Below, piece by piece: positions 12,543 to 26,300 of a stretch of DNA of 64,000 nt. The position numbers were made by a program, and so were the translations under genes. Origin of the DNA: Lepas anatifera (taxonomy: Eukaryota; Arthropoda; Thecostraca; Lepadidae); assembly GCA_034440635.1 (NCBI GenBank), contig JAOTON010000204.1, positions 558,001 through 622,000 on the forward strand, given 5' to 3'. The first letter of the stretch is position 1; each line of letters starts with the position of its first letter. The notes beneath the pieces were generated by a model. That model did not search any database, was not told the DNA's origin, and saw only the letters and a program-made list of their open reading frames with translations.

Positions 12543-15276
12543 CGTGGCCAACAGCATCCGCCGGATCATGATAGCCGAGGTGCCGACGCTGGCCATTGAC
12601 TGGGTGCAGCTGGAGGCCAATTCCACGGTGCTGTGTGACGAGTTCCTGGCCCACCGGATCGGCATGATTCCGCTGACCTCGGACGAGGTGGTGGACAGAA
12701 TGCAGTACTCCCGGGTTAGTGGCCGATCCAGGCGTCAGCTGCCACTCAGACGGATCCGGTATTGAAACGCTGCCTTTACCAGTTGGGATATTGGTTACGC
12801 AAGGGTTTTTGTGGCGGGAGAGGTGCTGTGAATGGGGAACATACTTATGCTCTTTCGAGGCACTGATTTCATCGATGTTTGCGTCATGACAGGAGCGTAT
12901 ATTGTCTGCTGTGTATTTATATCCTTGCTACGAAATGTTTTGAACACTTTTCATTTTCCTGGTAAAGCATGCACCCGCGTAGTACTTTATTTTCCCCTTT
13001 TGTGTGCTTTTAAAACGGGCTATTTGTCTTCCAAAAATTTGGTTCCTACCCTCCATTCGGCTATTTGTCGGCAGTTAAGGCAATGTTCAAACCATCATGG
13101 GTTCAATATTTGGTTTGAAAATGTCAAATGTTGAGCGACAAATACTCAGCAGACCGAACTCGCGTGTCAGCTGGGCGTGGTGCTGCGCCCCTGGCTGTGT
13201 TACCGCGGCCTGGGTCGTGGGGCGACTCTGCAGACAGTGGTGTACTGACGCCCCTCTCTGTGTCGGCAGGACTGCACCTGCCCGGACTTTTGTCCGCAGT
13301 GTAGCGTGGAGTTCACACTGGACGTCAGGTGCAACGACGCCACCACCACCCACGTCACCACCGCCGACCTCAAGTCGTCCGACAGCCGCGTCCAGCCCGC
13401 CACCAGCCGCCGCGACGAGGATGGCGCCGACTACGGCGACTCCGACGGTAGGTCACGGCGTCGACTACTGAGACTCGAATAGTAGGGCACGGCGTCGACC
13501 TACGGCGACTCCGACATTAGGTCACGGCGTCGACTACTGAGACTCGAATAGTAGGGGGCGGGCACGGCGTCGACTACTGAGACTTTGACGGTAGGGCACG
13601 GCACCAGCTACTGAGACTCCTGACTGTAGGTCACGGCGTCGACTATAACTGAGAACTCTGATGGTAGGACACGGCTCCGACTACTGAGACTGATGGTAGG
13701 TCACGGCACCATTTTCTGAGACCTCGATGGTAGGTCACGGCACCAGTTTCTGAGCCCTCGATGGTAGGTCACGGCACCAGTTTCTGAGCCCTCGATGGTA
13801 GGTCACGGCGTCGATTACTGAGACTGATGGTAGGTCATGGCGTCGACTACTGAGACTCCGACGGTAAGGCACGGTGCCGACTACGGTGATTCTAACGATT
13901 GAGGCGGCTCCAATAGTAGGGGACAGTGTCGACTACGATGCATGCAGCGGTAGGGGACGGTGCCGACTTCGGAAAGACCGACGAGGACAATGTCGCTGAT
14001 GGTAGGGATGTCGCCGGCTTACGGGGATACTTAGAGAAGGCGATGATCAATACCTGCTCTATCGACCTCTGGTTAAAGTACTGGTGGTTTTCCACTAACA
14101 GGGCCGTATTCCCATCCCTGACATTTGATTGTACGATAAAACAATTGTTTTGGTTGATGTATCAGGCCTCTGTGGCAAGGACTATCATCAATTGTGTCTC
14201 CTATCAGCGTTAGCATTGCGATCAGCTACGTTTCATACCTTGCAAGTCGATCAGTGATGACGAGTAGTTCTGTTTCGTGCTGCCAGCTTGGAAACGGACC
14301 GGCCATCCGTTGACTCTCGGGCCTGTTCCAGAGATCGTGATTGTGAAGCTGCGGAAAGGCCAGGAGCTGAAGCTGCGTGCCTACGCCCGGAAGGGGTTCG
14401 GGAAGGAGCACGCCAAGTGGAACCCGACATCGGGAGTGGCGTTCGAGTACGACCCCGACAATGCGCTGCGGCACACGCTGCTACCGCGGCCAGAGGAGTG
14501 GCCCAAGTCCGAGTACACCGAGGTGGACGAGAGCCTGCGTGAGTGCCGCGGCAGAGGGGGGTCGCAGATCGTGAGGTGTATCTGTCGTCTAGCTGCAGGG
14601 GAGGAATGTCACCGAAACAAACTCGGCGTGGGTGGGGATCCAGGACTGAGGCTGGGAGTTTCGCAGTTTCGCCACAGGGCCTGCATTGCGGGGTCGGGCT
14701 GCAGCATCTGCAATTGGCAGTTGGATTGGAACCCATAACGTATAGCTATGATTTAATAGTCGATCTTCATTCCAGCTAATGTCCAGTCCATTTGATTGAA
14801 CTGTCTTTTTTGAGAATCACCCTATTTGTTTGCCAGGTAGCACGCGTTGGACTCCTAGATTTTGTTGCCTACCTCAGTGGTGCGGATTGCTTCGCTATAG
14901 TTTGCATTGACCGGTCATTTTTCTCGCTGCTTACCAAGTTCTGTCAAAACCATATCAAATCTGATATAAGGACTTTTGCCCTTGATAATGCAAACTTCCA
15001 TCTGTTTTGGGTCAGCGAAGCTAGTACACCCATCTGTCTCTCACGCGCGGGTAGTTGCCGGTCTGACATCCCGTGTGCTCGTTTTCAGCCGAAGCACCCT
15101 ACCAGGACGGCGGCAAGGCCAACAAGTTCTTCTTCAACGTGGAGAGCACGGGGTCGCTGAAGCCTGAGAATATAGTAATGACGGGCCTGTCCATGCTGAA
15201 GAAGAAGCTGAGTGACCTGCAGACGCAGTTGACACAGGAAATGAACCACAACACAGACGCCCTCACCATCCACTGA
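12543..15276 (+). CDS. POLR2C: DNA-directed RNA polymerase II subunit RPB3 (5' exon missing)
   Basis: RPB3 is the alpha-like subunit that pairs with RPB11 to seed assembly of RNA polymerase II in the nucleus. Four exons are supported with matching phases: 12543-12714, 13270-13447, 14332-14538 and 15089-15276 (TGA). They spell the conserved VANSIRR helix, [22 protein letters not shown], the zinc-binding cysteines ([10 protein letters not shown]), [48 protein letters not shown] and the C-terminal [12 protein letters not shown] helix. This covers the family from about residue 30 to the end. The first about 30 residues should lie on an upstream exon that I did not find. The acceptor at 12541-12542 is inferred from family length. 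Introns are GT-AG; the one after 13447 holds a minisatellite. Confidence 0.95.
13420..13990 (+). repeat. Minisatellite made of the RPB3 exon-donor junction
   Basis: About 14 degenerate units of about 34 bases follow directly on the RPB3 donor at 13447/13448. Each unit repeats the end of the exon (the GACTACGGCGACTCCGACG region) plus the start of the intron (GTAGGTCACGGC). Several copies keep GGTAGGT, so the intron contains multiple decoy donors. Confidence 0.9.
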
Positions 15277-17359
15277 AGGAACAGAATCACTCCAAACCAC
15301 TCCACATACACTCCGCTGAGGAAGATTGAAGACATCATAGACGTGTTCACTATCCAAGGATCAGAGTGGGCCACTCCACAAACTCCCCAGGTATTCACTT
15401 TGGGGAATAGGGATGCCCTGACACTGCGGCGCCGTGAGTTATGTAGTAGCTGCCCTGGATTTGTGAAGACCAATAGTCCAGCAGAGAGATGCGATAGGGA
15501 AAGCGGTTCCGTCAGTTTCGAAGAGTGGGGGCAGATGTACCCCGTGGAGAAATTGCCGACTGTTTCATATGCTATTCTGTTAATATTTCTCCTGAGACAT
15601 CTGTCTGCCTGGCTTCGACATGTTCATACGGTATCTCATCAAAGGCAAGAGGATCGAGATGTAAGTAAAGACAATATGGTGGCCTGATATCGGAAAGTGC
15701 TGCTTTCACAAAAACGCCCTGAAATGTGTCGTGGCCCTTACTGTGTACCGCAGGGGTCGCACGTGAACTTCATCTTTCGCGCTTTCTCGGCCTCTCAGGG
15801 GGCTTGTCATACAATACATGATCATTCAACTCAAGTGCTTTGCGTCGCTTTTACACTGGCAGACGGAAGGCGAAGCCTGACACACTGTGCTAACGGAATG
15901 CGTTGACGCAAGATGGTGCGGCAGTCGGCGAAGACGGGTCAGGGCGAAGCGTCAGGCGGCAAGCAAGCCAGCCCTAGGCCAGCACCCCCTTTTGTGGTCA
16001 GCAGTCAGCAGGGCCCTTTGTGCCCACCGGGACTCGTTTGACCAGAAGGCTCTCCGAAACCAGCAGGACCCTTTTGTTGGACCATATTTTTCATATGCTC
16101 TTAATGGTCTCAGGATGTTTGAGATAACGAGGACATGATCACCATAAAGGACAAGTTGTTGGAGTCACGGTATGTCTGCTGAACGATCAGTGACGCAGTT
16201 AAGTGTGATACGGTCGGAAAGTTGTGTGCACTCTTGGTAGTCACCAGGGACGGATCCAATGGGGCTAAGGGGTGTGTTCACCTCCGCCAAGAGGCGTCCG
16301 ATACGAGCGGAATCATTGTCATTGACAAGCGTATATGACCGGCGCCTGCGATCGGGTGAACATATGAAAAAGTGGACATGTCTCCATCGGTGGCTCTCGC
16401 CTCCTCCTCAGCGTAAAGGTGCGTGGGAGCCTGCTTGGTGGCAACGAGGGCTTCCATGCAGAACGAGTGGAGAACAGCTGAGTCGCGCTCTGTCTGCAGG
16501 AATCGACCAAGCTGAGCTCTGAGCAGCCTTATACTGCCTGAGTTAGCCGTGCAACATGGGTCGCGTTCTTACTGCTTCATCTAGTGTTGAAACATGAGGT
16601 CTGGTTTGTCGATCATTCAAGTCAATCCTGAAGGCTGGTACAGATCAGGTGGCATTGAATACTTCGTTTTCAGGAAAAGCGCAACCTTGTTCCAATAGAA
16701 GGCTCTTTGTTGGTCCGGATGTATTCCTCAGCACACACTGATTATACAGTACAAGTCAAAGTCGATACAATCACATCTGAAAGTGTTTATTTTGTGTGTG
16801 TATTCCGCACGCAATTCTGAAACCTGGCTCGGGCTATTAGCTGAACTACCATTACATTCGGTGAATCAAGAAAGGCTACAAGGTTAGATGTTGTACATGC
16901 AGTGCGCGCAGGTGTCACACGGTGTCCACAGCCGCAACATTTCCAATAATGATGTAAAATTTCTTTTTAAAAAATGTTTATATTACAGATGCGACTCCGA
17001 GAATATGTCGCTCTGCTCTACCATTGGCACGTCACAGCCATATTTCCTGGATATTGTCACCGGCTGCTCTATTGCGTAGACCCCGGCCTGGGATCGATCG
17101 CAGCGATTCTTTGCAGATCATATATACGTATATATACAAAACGGCTAAAAGACTTTGCACTCTCACCACCCTCCAAGATAACACCTCAATTTAGGTCACT
17201 AGTCACGCAGGCTGCCATTCACACTAGATAGAATCTGAGTAAGACGCACTTCGGGTTGATCCCGCTTTCGCGGCCGGCGGCCAACAGAAGGTGTGTCCTT
17301 CATAGCGTGTGCCGGCCCCCTCCCGCCCGGAGACCTCGGGGTTGCCGCGCTGCCTCCCA
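15277..17359. other. Intergenic region between convergent genes
   Basis: RPB3 (+) and the SVWC gene (-) converge here. No further exon recognised. An AATAAA on the minus strand (plus-strand TTTATT at 16786-16791), about 570 bases past the SVWC stop, is a possible polyadenylation signal, but nothing else supports it. Confidence 0.45.
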
Positions 17360-20300
17360 CTACGGCATGGGAATCAGGTTGTGTTGCGGGTCGTACATGC
17401 AGGTGTACTTGAAGTGGCAGCACTGGTTGTCGCGATAGTTGGCCACGCAGCCGGCGGGGAAGTCGGGGCAGGGCAGCCGCGTGAAGACGATGGTGGTGGT
17501 GCCGTCCGGCATGCACATGTAGCGCGTGCACTGGCGCTCGTCGTCGTCCCACCACTTGGCGCCGGGCGGGTACTCCTGGCCCTCGTACGTGCAGTCGGCT
17601 GGGGAGGGGATCGGTGCCTTTAACTCATCGGAAATACCCTCATAATCAACATGGTTGAAGTTTGCGGCATATGTTAGTAACAAATATCATAATTGAGATC
17701 ACGTTACATGCTCTCTTCGTACATATCGTACAGACTCTCCGACTCACGGACGTTATCTGGCTGCTGACGGTGCTCTCGGCAGTGGGCTGGTCTGATCGGA
17801 AACTTTTCTACTGCACAGGACACCACAATGAATGGGGACAACGGCTCAGGGTCGCGCCCACTGTGGGTCATACAATGCCAGATGGCCCCGGAGACACTCG
17901 CTCCCTCCTTGCTATCCCATACAACCCTGGCACGTGTAAAGCCCATTCGACGACAACCAATATGTGTTGGGCCACCTTTTTCACCAATAACGCTACCAAA
18001 ATACACAAGTGTCTGCTTCATGGCATAATGGCCAGCAGAAGAGGAGAGCGCGCGGGCCGGCGGCGGCACTCACGGCAGATGTAGGTGGGACAGCAGTCCT
18101 CGATGCCGGAGATGTAGCAGGCCGGGTTGGATAGCGTGACGTCGGTGCCGCAGTGCTCACTCCGGTCGTACACCACCACCGTCACGCTGCTGCCCACGCA
18201 GCGCAGTAGCCGGCACTGAGTCAGCGGGTCGTCGAAGTAGGTGGAGTTCACGGGGTGCGACACCCCGTTATCGTCCACGCACTCCGGGTCTGTAGACGTA
18301 CGGAGAGGAATCACCACTGGCCATCTCGCACGGGGAGAGGAATCACCACTGGCCATCTCACACGGGGAGGGTGATCACCACTGACCATCTCACATTGGGA
18401 GGGAAAATCACCACTGACCATCTCACACTGGGAGGGTGATCACCACTGACCATCTCACACAGGAGGGTGATCACCACTGACCATCTCACACTGGGAGGGA
18501 AGGTCACCACCGGCCATCTCACATTGGGAGAGGAATCACAACTGACCATCTCACACTGGGAGGGTGATCAACACTGACCATCTCACACTGGGAGGGTGAA
18601 ATCACCACTGACCGTCTCACACTGGGAGAGGGATCAAACTGACCTTCTCACACTGTGAGGGTGATCACCACTGACCATCTCACACTGGGAGGGGATCACT
18701 GACCTTCTCACACTGGGAGGGTGATCACCACTGACCATCTCACATTGGGAGGGGAAATCACCACTGACCCTCTCACACTGGGAGGGTGATCACCACTGAT
18801 CATCGCACACTGGGAGGGTGATCACCACTGATCATCGCACACTGGGAAAGTGATCACCACTGACCATCTCACATTGGGAGAGGAATCACAACTGACCATC
18901 TCACACTGGGAGGGTGATCAACACTGACCATCTCACATTGGGAGGGTGAATCACCACTGACCATCTCACACTGGGAGGGTGATCACCACTGACCATCTCA
19001 CACTGGGAGGGTGATCACCACAGGCCATCTCACACTGGGAGGGGATCACTGACCTTCTCACACTGGGAGGGTGATCACCACTGACCATCTCACACTGGGA
19101 GGAGGATCCACTGACCTTCTCACACTGGGAGGGTGATCACCACTGACCATCTCACATTGGGAGGGGATACCATGACCATCTCCACTGGGAGGGTGATCAC
19201 CACGACCATCTCACACTGGAGGATCACCACAGGCCATCTCCACTGGGGGGGATCATGGCGCCTCACTGGGAGGGTGATCACCACTGGCCATCTCTCACTG
19301 GGAGGGGGATCACCACTGGCCATCTCCACTGGGAGGAGACCACTGATCACCACTGCCATCTCACACTGGGAGGGGATCACCACTGACCATCTCACTCTGG
19401 GAGGGGTACTAGCACGGATCATCTCACACTGGGAGGGGGACCACCACTGGCCATCTCACACTAAGAGGGGGGACCACCACAGATCATCTCACACTAGGAG
19501 GGGACCACCACTGGCCATCTCACACTTGGAGGGGGTGGAGGACCACCATAGACCATCTCACACTGGGAGAGGGACCACCACAGATCATCTCACACTAGGA
19601 GGGGACCACCACTTACCATCTCACACTGGTATGGGATGGGTAGGGTGGGAGGGGGTGACCATTGGCCATCTGACACTGGAATTCACCATTGATCAGTGAA
19701 AAAGGAGCGGAAAAACTACTCTGTCGGGTAGTTCCTCCGCATAAATTTTATTAGAGCTGACTGTCAGACGTTCGCGTCGTTTCTGTGTCTCCGTTTCTTG
19801 GGTGCATCCCTCTGTGCAGTTTATGTACGGGCATCCGTCTCGAATCCAGCTGACCTTAGGGTTGGTGCGCCCTTAAGCCCAAATAATCAATCAATCAATC
19901 AACCGAATGCAGGAGCCTTGCAATCACATTAAAGGGAATGTGACACCTTAACCCTTGCCCCGGTGGGGGGTATTTGTACACCCCCTTTCCACAGGTTGTT
20001 CCGGTAGCACCAGAAAACGGTGCCGCGAAGCTCCGCCGCACTTGGTATACCTTATTCTTGATCAAATCTGCAACTTTTCCAAAATTTTAAGGTTAGGCTA
20101 TCTCTGGTTAGGTCACCAGTGCAAGTCAATTGACATCACTTCCAAAAAAGTTTAACATAGCTTAACCCGCGCGGGGCTGGGGTCTCCAGCCGAACGCGCG
20201 GGGCTGGGGGTGTAAATTTTACCCCCTGTTATCTCCCAAACTAATGGTTCGATTCGGAAAATTCAAACGCCAATCGAAAGATCTCATCACGAACAACTAA

Positions 20301-23300
20301 AAACATGTACTTAATTTAAAGTTTGAGGTCAAGGTCAAGGTCAAACTGAGGTCAGCTGTCAAAAGCGTGGTTTTTGAGGTTGCAATGCTACGGAGATCAG
20401 GCAATGGAAGCTATGAGCTTCATACTTCATGGAAAGCCTTCACTTGAATGCAGCAAGGTGCTTTGAGACCGTTAGGCTGGTGGCATGACCGGGTCAGGTC
20501 AAGATGAGGTCACTAAAGGTCACCATATTTTTGTATCCAAATGTGGTCATGCGATACATGTTTTTGAGCCATTTTGCATGCAGAATTCAGCTATGATGTT
20601 CAGAGAATCATATCTGAAATACTCTGGTCTCAACTTGCACAGCCGGGGTCAAGGTAGGTCATCAGAGGTCAACTTTTTAAGTTCATACTTGTTGCCAAAT
20701 GACACATGATTTTGGACCTGTTTTGTCTCAGGAACACTATAAAAGTAGTGTAAAGCGTGTACGAGGTCATCCTGGGTCATCCTGGGTCACTATGATTCAC
20801 TAAATAAAGACAGTATTGATCAGCCCTAAAAATCAGAGCGTGAGTCGCTGAGCTTTCGCAGCTCTCCAGGCTAAAGTTATAAAGCTAGAGACTCAAAATT
20901 TGTCATGCATATGCACTGTATGGTGTTTACCAAATAAATTCCGGTTTTTGAAAAATCTTGAAAATTTTAGAAATTTTGTAACTTTTTCCAAAAATATTTT
21001 TTTAAAAATATTTTTTTCCAAAACCAAAATTTTGAAAATCCGAGATAGCCATTTTGAAGACCACAATAATGCCTATCGTTTGATGAAAGAAAATTGGAAA
21101 TCGGTTCAGAACTGTAGCTTCAGCAGCTCTTTAAACATTGCGCGATTTTGGTACAAAATCGCCTGTAGTGACGTCACATTTTTGCTTATTTCTCAAAAAG
21201 TTTTCAACCGATTTTATTTTTATTTGGCAGAAATGTGTAAAATGTTTGTAAGAAAAGGTACTGAAAATTTGGCGGCGCTGCGCGCCGCCGTGTTTGATAT
21301 ATCGCAAAATTCGCGAGGGGGTAAATTTACCCCCAGCCCGCGCGGGTTAAGTAAGAACAGGGTTAATGTATCCAATTGAAACTCATCACATAATGGGCCT
21401 CACTAAGTGCTACAAAATATGCTCCGGTATTTTTTACATCGATGACCTTGGGTCAGATACAAGTCATGACCTCGCAATTGGAAATGCATGGGGAAAACAA
21501 ATTGTGCTGTATTTGTGTAGATACAACTGAGAATAACTCGATATTCTCCAAATCGTAGTATCGTGGGCCCCTTTCATATTCATGTGGCAGATTGACCTGT
21601 GACCTCCGAGAGGTCATCTGGGGCTACTAAGCAGGTTTTCAGACTTGGTTCAATAGCTTTGCAGAAAATGACGATAAAACTTTAATTTTGATACCATTAC
21701 GTTTTGATTGTTATTGGGAGTCAATTGATATGCATATTGACTATGCTAAATCAGATAGTGGCCTTGACCTGACCTCTGGTTGGGTCATTTTTATGTTTTG
21801 ACCTAGTATAGTCCTATTATACCCCATTCGATTCGCCGTAACGAGAGGAAGCGAATGGTGTCTTAAAGTGATTTTATTGAGAGGAAGCGAATGGTGTCTA
21901 AAAATGGTTCTAACTCATTCTATCAGACGCTAGAGCCCACAAACTCTTCTCTAACATGTCACCTTTGACCTGTCATGACCTGAATATTGACCTGAGCCCA
22001 AAAAGTGACTAATAGGGGTTTCTTCATGAATTTGTATTAGCTATCCACCAGCATTCGCGTTTTTTTCGCTATCCCGCGTAGGTGCCAGTTCGAGGGGGCG
22101 TGTTTGAACACGAACTCCCCTCCCCACCATGGCGAAGCTTCGCCTCCGAGCCGCCTTCGCGAAGGTGGCTCGGAGGCCCACCGGGTCGGGTGTTGATGAG
22201 ATTGGAACTGAGATAGCCAGGTGATAGAGCATGCCGAGAAACCATCTGGTTTGTCCCATGACTTACTTTTCCCTGAGATAAAAGGCAAAAATGCATCGAC
22301 CCCGTCGTCACTAGGTAGTCAAGGGGTATGAGATGACCATGGGAAAGTGGTGCAATGCTCAAGCCCGCTGCGTGGACAATTTATTCTTGCTTGATCATCT
22401 TTGAAACCTACATGCTAAATGTGGCTTTAGTAATGGCGGCTGTAAATGCATATAGCTTTCTTCAATGGCTGGTTTGAAACGTAAAATGTATTTCGATATA
22501 TTAATAAAATAACAATATGATGTTTCTATTTAATTTTAGTCATTTTAATGACGGATCGCCGATGCGGGATCTTTCCCTCTAGAAAAGGGAAATGAAATAA
22601 TGCGAAATATTGAGGTTTCAGCCATCCTTTCAGCAGAAATAATGCCGGATTCATTATTTTCAATAACTAATCCACCCTAGACCTCTGCAGTTGCACTAAG
22701 GTGACACATTCCCTTCAAAGGGACTCTTCCACTTTTATAATGGGTTTTGAGTCGAGATAGCAGCTGGATAGTGTCGAGAAATCGCTATTGGCAGTGTCCT
22801 GAAGCTCAAGGTTTAGGAGGAAAATCTACCTTTTTCAAATGTTTTCGGATGTGACTGATAAAGCCAAGTGATACAGCAAACTAAACAACCTCAGGTATGA
22901 TGTATCGTTCGTGATACTCGTATATGATATATCGGTGCAAGTCTAAACTATTCCGTCCTGAAGTCTGCCAGCTTTTGAACCCATAAGGAGGCGGGTCTTA
23001 GAAGAAGATCCGTGAGCTCAAACGGTAGCACGCTTATGAAGCGCAGTTCATTTCGATAAAAGTTAGTTCTGAGAGAAAGAAAATATTAAGCCGAGGTGTT
23101 TTGGCATACTCTAAGCGAATGCTAGCTCAGTCCAAATCCAATGAAGGTGTCATAATCCCTTCAAGCGAAAGTTATCATGGGGACAATGAGCAGGACACGA
23201 TACGCTCTCTTCCCTACCATCCTAGGTGGGAATTGCTTGTTCGGGTGGTGGGGTCGGGGTCTCCGTGACAAGTCCCGTGATGACTTTAGTGGAACTCCGA

Positions 23301-26300
23301 CTCCAACAGCCGTACTGGGAACAACTTGGACACAATTTATTTTAAAAAAACCTGCTGACCATTCTACTGTTTACAGTTGGTCAAGGTCCGACCGATGCCT
23401 ACCGCTCTCGGGAGGTAAACACTCCTTGCAGCATTTTCCCAGCTGGCGGTGGCTGGGACAGTCGGGCGGATCCAGCGGCGGACAGCTGTCGGTCAAGTCC
23501 AGAATCTTCTCCGGCCCGTCGCGCGTACACCGCCAGCGCTTGCACACGAAGCTGGGGTCGTCCACCCAGATCTGGTTCTCGACGTAGGTCTGGCCCAGGT
23601 AGGTGCACTGGACTGGGGGCGGACCAGACGGGTAGTTAAGACAGATGTGGGCGGTTCACTGGATGAGGCCTTAGCGCCACTGCTCGAGCAAAGTGGAAAA
23701 TGGGGCTTATGGAGTTTCTGAGTTAATTGTGTTTTATTTTGTTTGATTCTTGTAGTTGGTTTCTTCGCGAAACAGAGATACAGATTTTGATATGTGTGTT
23801 TACCAGTGGTAAATATTGCAACTTCTCACTACTCTGTATCCAAGAAAAGGCACCATCTTTGACTGAAGGTTCTCTCACCAGCGAAGCCTGGTCTGTTGGA
23901 TAGGGTCAGTGACTGGGAGATGTCTCCTCACCTGTGACACAGTCGTAGGCTGGACAGCACTGATAGTCCACGTGTCGGGGCGTGCAGTTGTCGGCGGGAG
24001 GGCCCGGGCACGGCGGGTGCTCGGAGGCCACACTGACTACGCTGTTGTTGCACGTCAGGTGCCGGCAGGGCTTGGTCGGCACCTCCGGCCACGTGGTGCC
24101 GTGATCGTAGCTCACACCGTTGTGCAGGCACGGCTCTGTCAGAAAGTGCGCAGTCTCATTCGGTGGCTACTAAATCCACGTTGTCGGGGATTTGAGTCAT
24201 TGCTACCCCCTGGAGAGCCTTCCCCACGAATAAAGAGTTGGGTTCTTTCAGTTCTTGGGTCACCATGCTATGCGACCTTGGCAAGTATCACTGCACGGAA
24301 AAATTCCGCTCAGCAGTGAACCCACACAACACGCAATCGCCTGACAGTGGACCACACAACACGCAGTTGCCCGGCAGTGGACTCGCACGGCTTACTTTCG
24401 CCCAACAGAGGCCCTCAGCATACAGTCGCCCAACAGTGGACCACACAACACGCAATCGCCTGACAGTGGACTCACACGGGTTACAGTCGCTCAACAGTGG
24501 ACTCACATGGCTTACAGTTGCCCGGCAGTGGACCACACAACATACAGCCGCCCAACAGTGGACTCACACGGCTTACTTTGGCCCGGCAGTGGACTCACAC
24601 GGCTCACAGTCGCTCAACAGCGGGCTCACACGGCTTACTTTCGCCCGGCAGTGGACTCACACGCCTCACAGTCGCCCAACAGTGGACCACACAACACGCA
24701 ATCGCCTGACAGTGGACTCACACGCCTCACAGTCGCCCAACAGTGGACCACACAACACGCAATCGCCTGACAGTGGACTCACACGGGTTACAGTCGCTCA
24801 ACAGAGGACCCTCACAGCATACAGTCGCCCAACAGTGGACTCACACGGCTCACAGTCGCTCAACAGCGGGCTCACACGGCTTACGGTCGCCCGGCTGTGG
24901 ACTCACACGGCTTACAGTCGTCCAGCAGCGGACTCAGACGGCTTACAGTCGGCCAACAGCTGTCTCACTCGGCTTACGGTCGCCCGGCTGTGGACTCTCA
25001 CTGAGCTGTGAGCATTCACAACTGCATGCTGTCGATAACACTGGAACAATATCGCAAGTGATCAAGTCTGAATATGGGAGCTTCGATAGGAGATCAATTA
25101 AAAGCAATAAAGCTAACGTCACCATAAAATTTCGCGGCAGTCGTCAGGAAAGCTGATATTACAAACCGGAGGCGCGTTGCGATTTCGTCATCTCGAACAA
25201 AACGTTACTGGCCTACGAAGTGGCGCGGCTGGAACCCGCCAGTCCCCACTCACCGTCGACGCAGTCCCACTTTGGACAGCAGATCTTGTCCATGTACCAC
25301 TCGGTGCAGCCGGGCGATGGCGCCGGGTCACACGTGGTGTTGCCGATGACGCGTGCGAAGCCGTTCTCGCACCGGTACTCCACACACGGCCGAGACTCGT
25401 CATCGAACCAGGTCTCGTCGTTGGCGTACTCCTGACCGCTGAAGACGCAGGGCGCTGCCGCGAGGGGCGGGGGTCGGTGGTGTTAGTGGAGAGCCAGCCA
25501 TCTGGCTGAACAGCGTACTTGGGAAGAACACATATATTTTACTATTATGTGTCTTTGGGCTAGGTAAGCTGTGATAACACGTGAGAATAAGTTAATGTGG
25601 AGATAAATATTTAGTTAAAGACCCTGAACTTTCTCCAATAGCCATATTGTATGTTCTAACTTATATCGCGTCGTGCTGTTCTTAGTCCCCATCCCTTTCC
25701 TTTACACGAAGGCAAGACTAGGTGCGATGGTATATCCTAGTCCCCGTAAACGTTAAGGCCCTGAGGGCAGCAGCTTTAGTAGAAATAGCTGCTGTTTGGT
25801 GTCTTGGGGGGGGCCAGGACCCTTCAGTAGCTTGAGTCAAAAGTTAAGCTGTTGCTACGCCCTTTGATTTATAGCGCATTGCACCGCTCGACAGAAGAAA
25901 CGAGGAAAACATTGAACAAGCCTGGTTTGTCGTGCTCGAGGAATTTGCCAACGCCATGCCTCAAAATAACGCATGACGACACTATACAGCAGACTACACA
26001 TGTCACCACTGCCCCCCATTTTTGTTTGGGGGAGGGGGTGGTAGATAGCTGTGAGGGCGTCGGCGCGCGGGACCACTCACCGCACTGCCGGCAGCACTGT
26101 CCGATCGGCCACACTTGGTTGGTGCAGAGCAGCGTCGGGCACGACACCTGCGTCACAATGCTCACCTGGCCCGAGATGCAGCGCAGCAGCTTGCACGGGT
26201 GCTCCGCGTTGTCCTGGCGCACCGTGAACACACAAACGCTGTCAGAGTACACGGCTACTCCAGGTAGTGCGAGTGATCCCATACACATCTACGGTTCCAA

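Larger units (their letters stand above)
19929..22718. mobile_element. Family A copy 3, interrupted by a family B element
   Basis: The left end TTAAAGGGAATGTGACACC is at 19929. The right end, reading GGTGACACATTCCCTTCAA, is at 22718, with the last TTAA mutated. The right arm resumes at about 22196 with GAACTGAGATAGCCAGG, matching the interior of copies 1 and 2. Everything from 19948 to 22195 is a later insertion, so the original element was about 540 bp. Confidence 0.82.

Noticed and set aside
24238..25156. Plus-strand open frames of 257 and 137 codons
   Set aside because: They are produced by a 31-bp repeat with no stop in any plus frame, inside an intron of a gene on the other strand.
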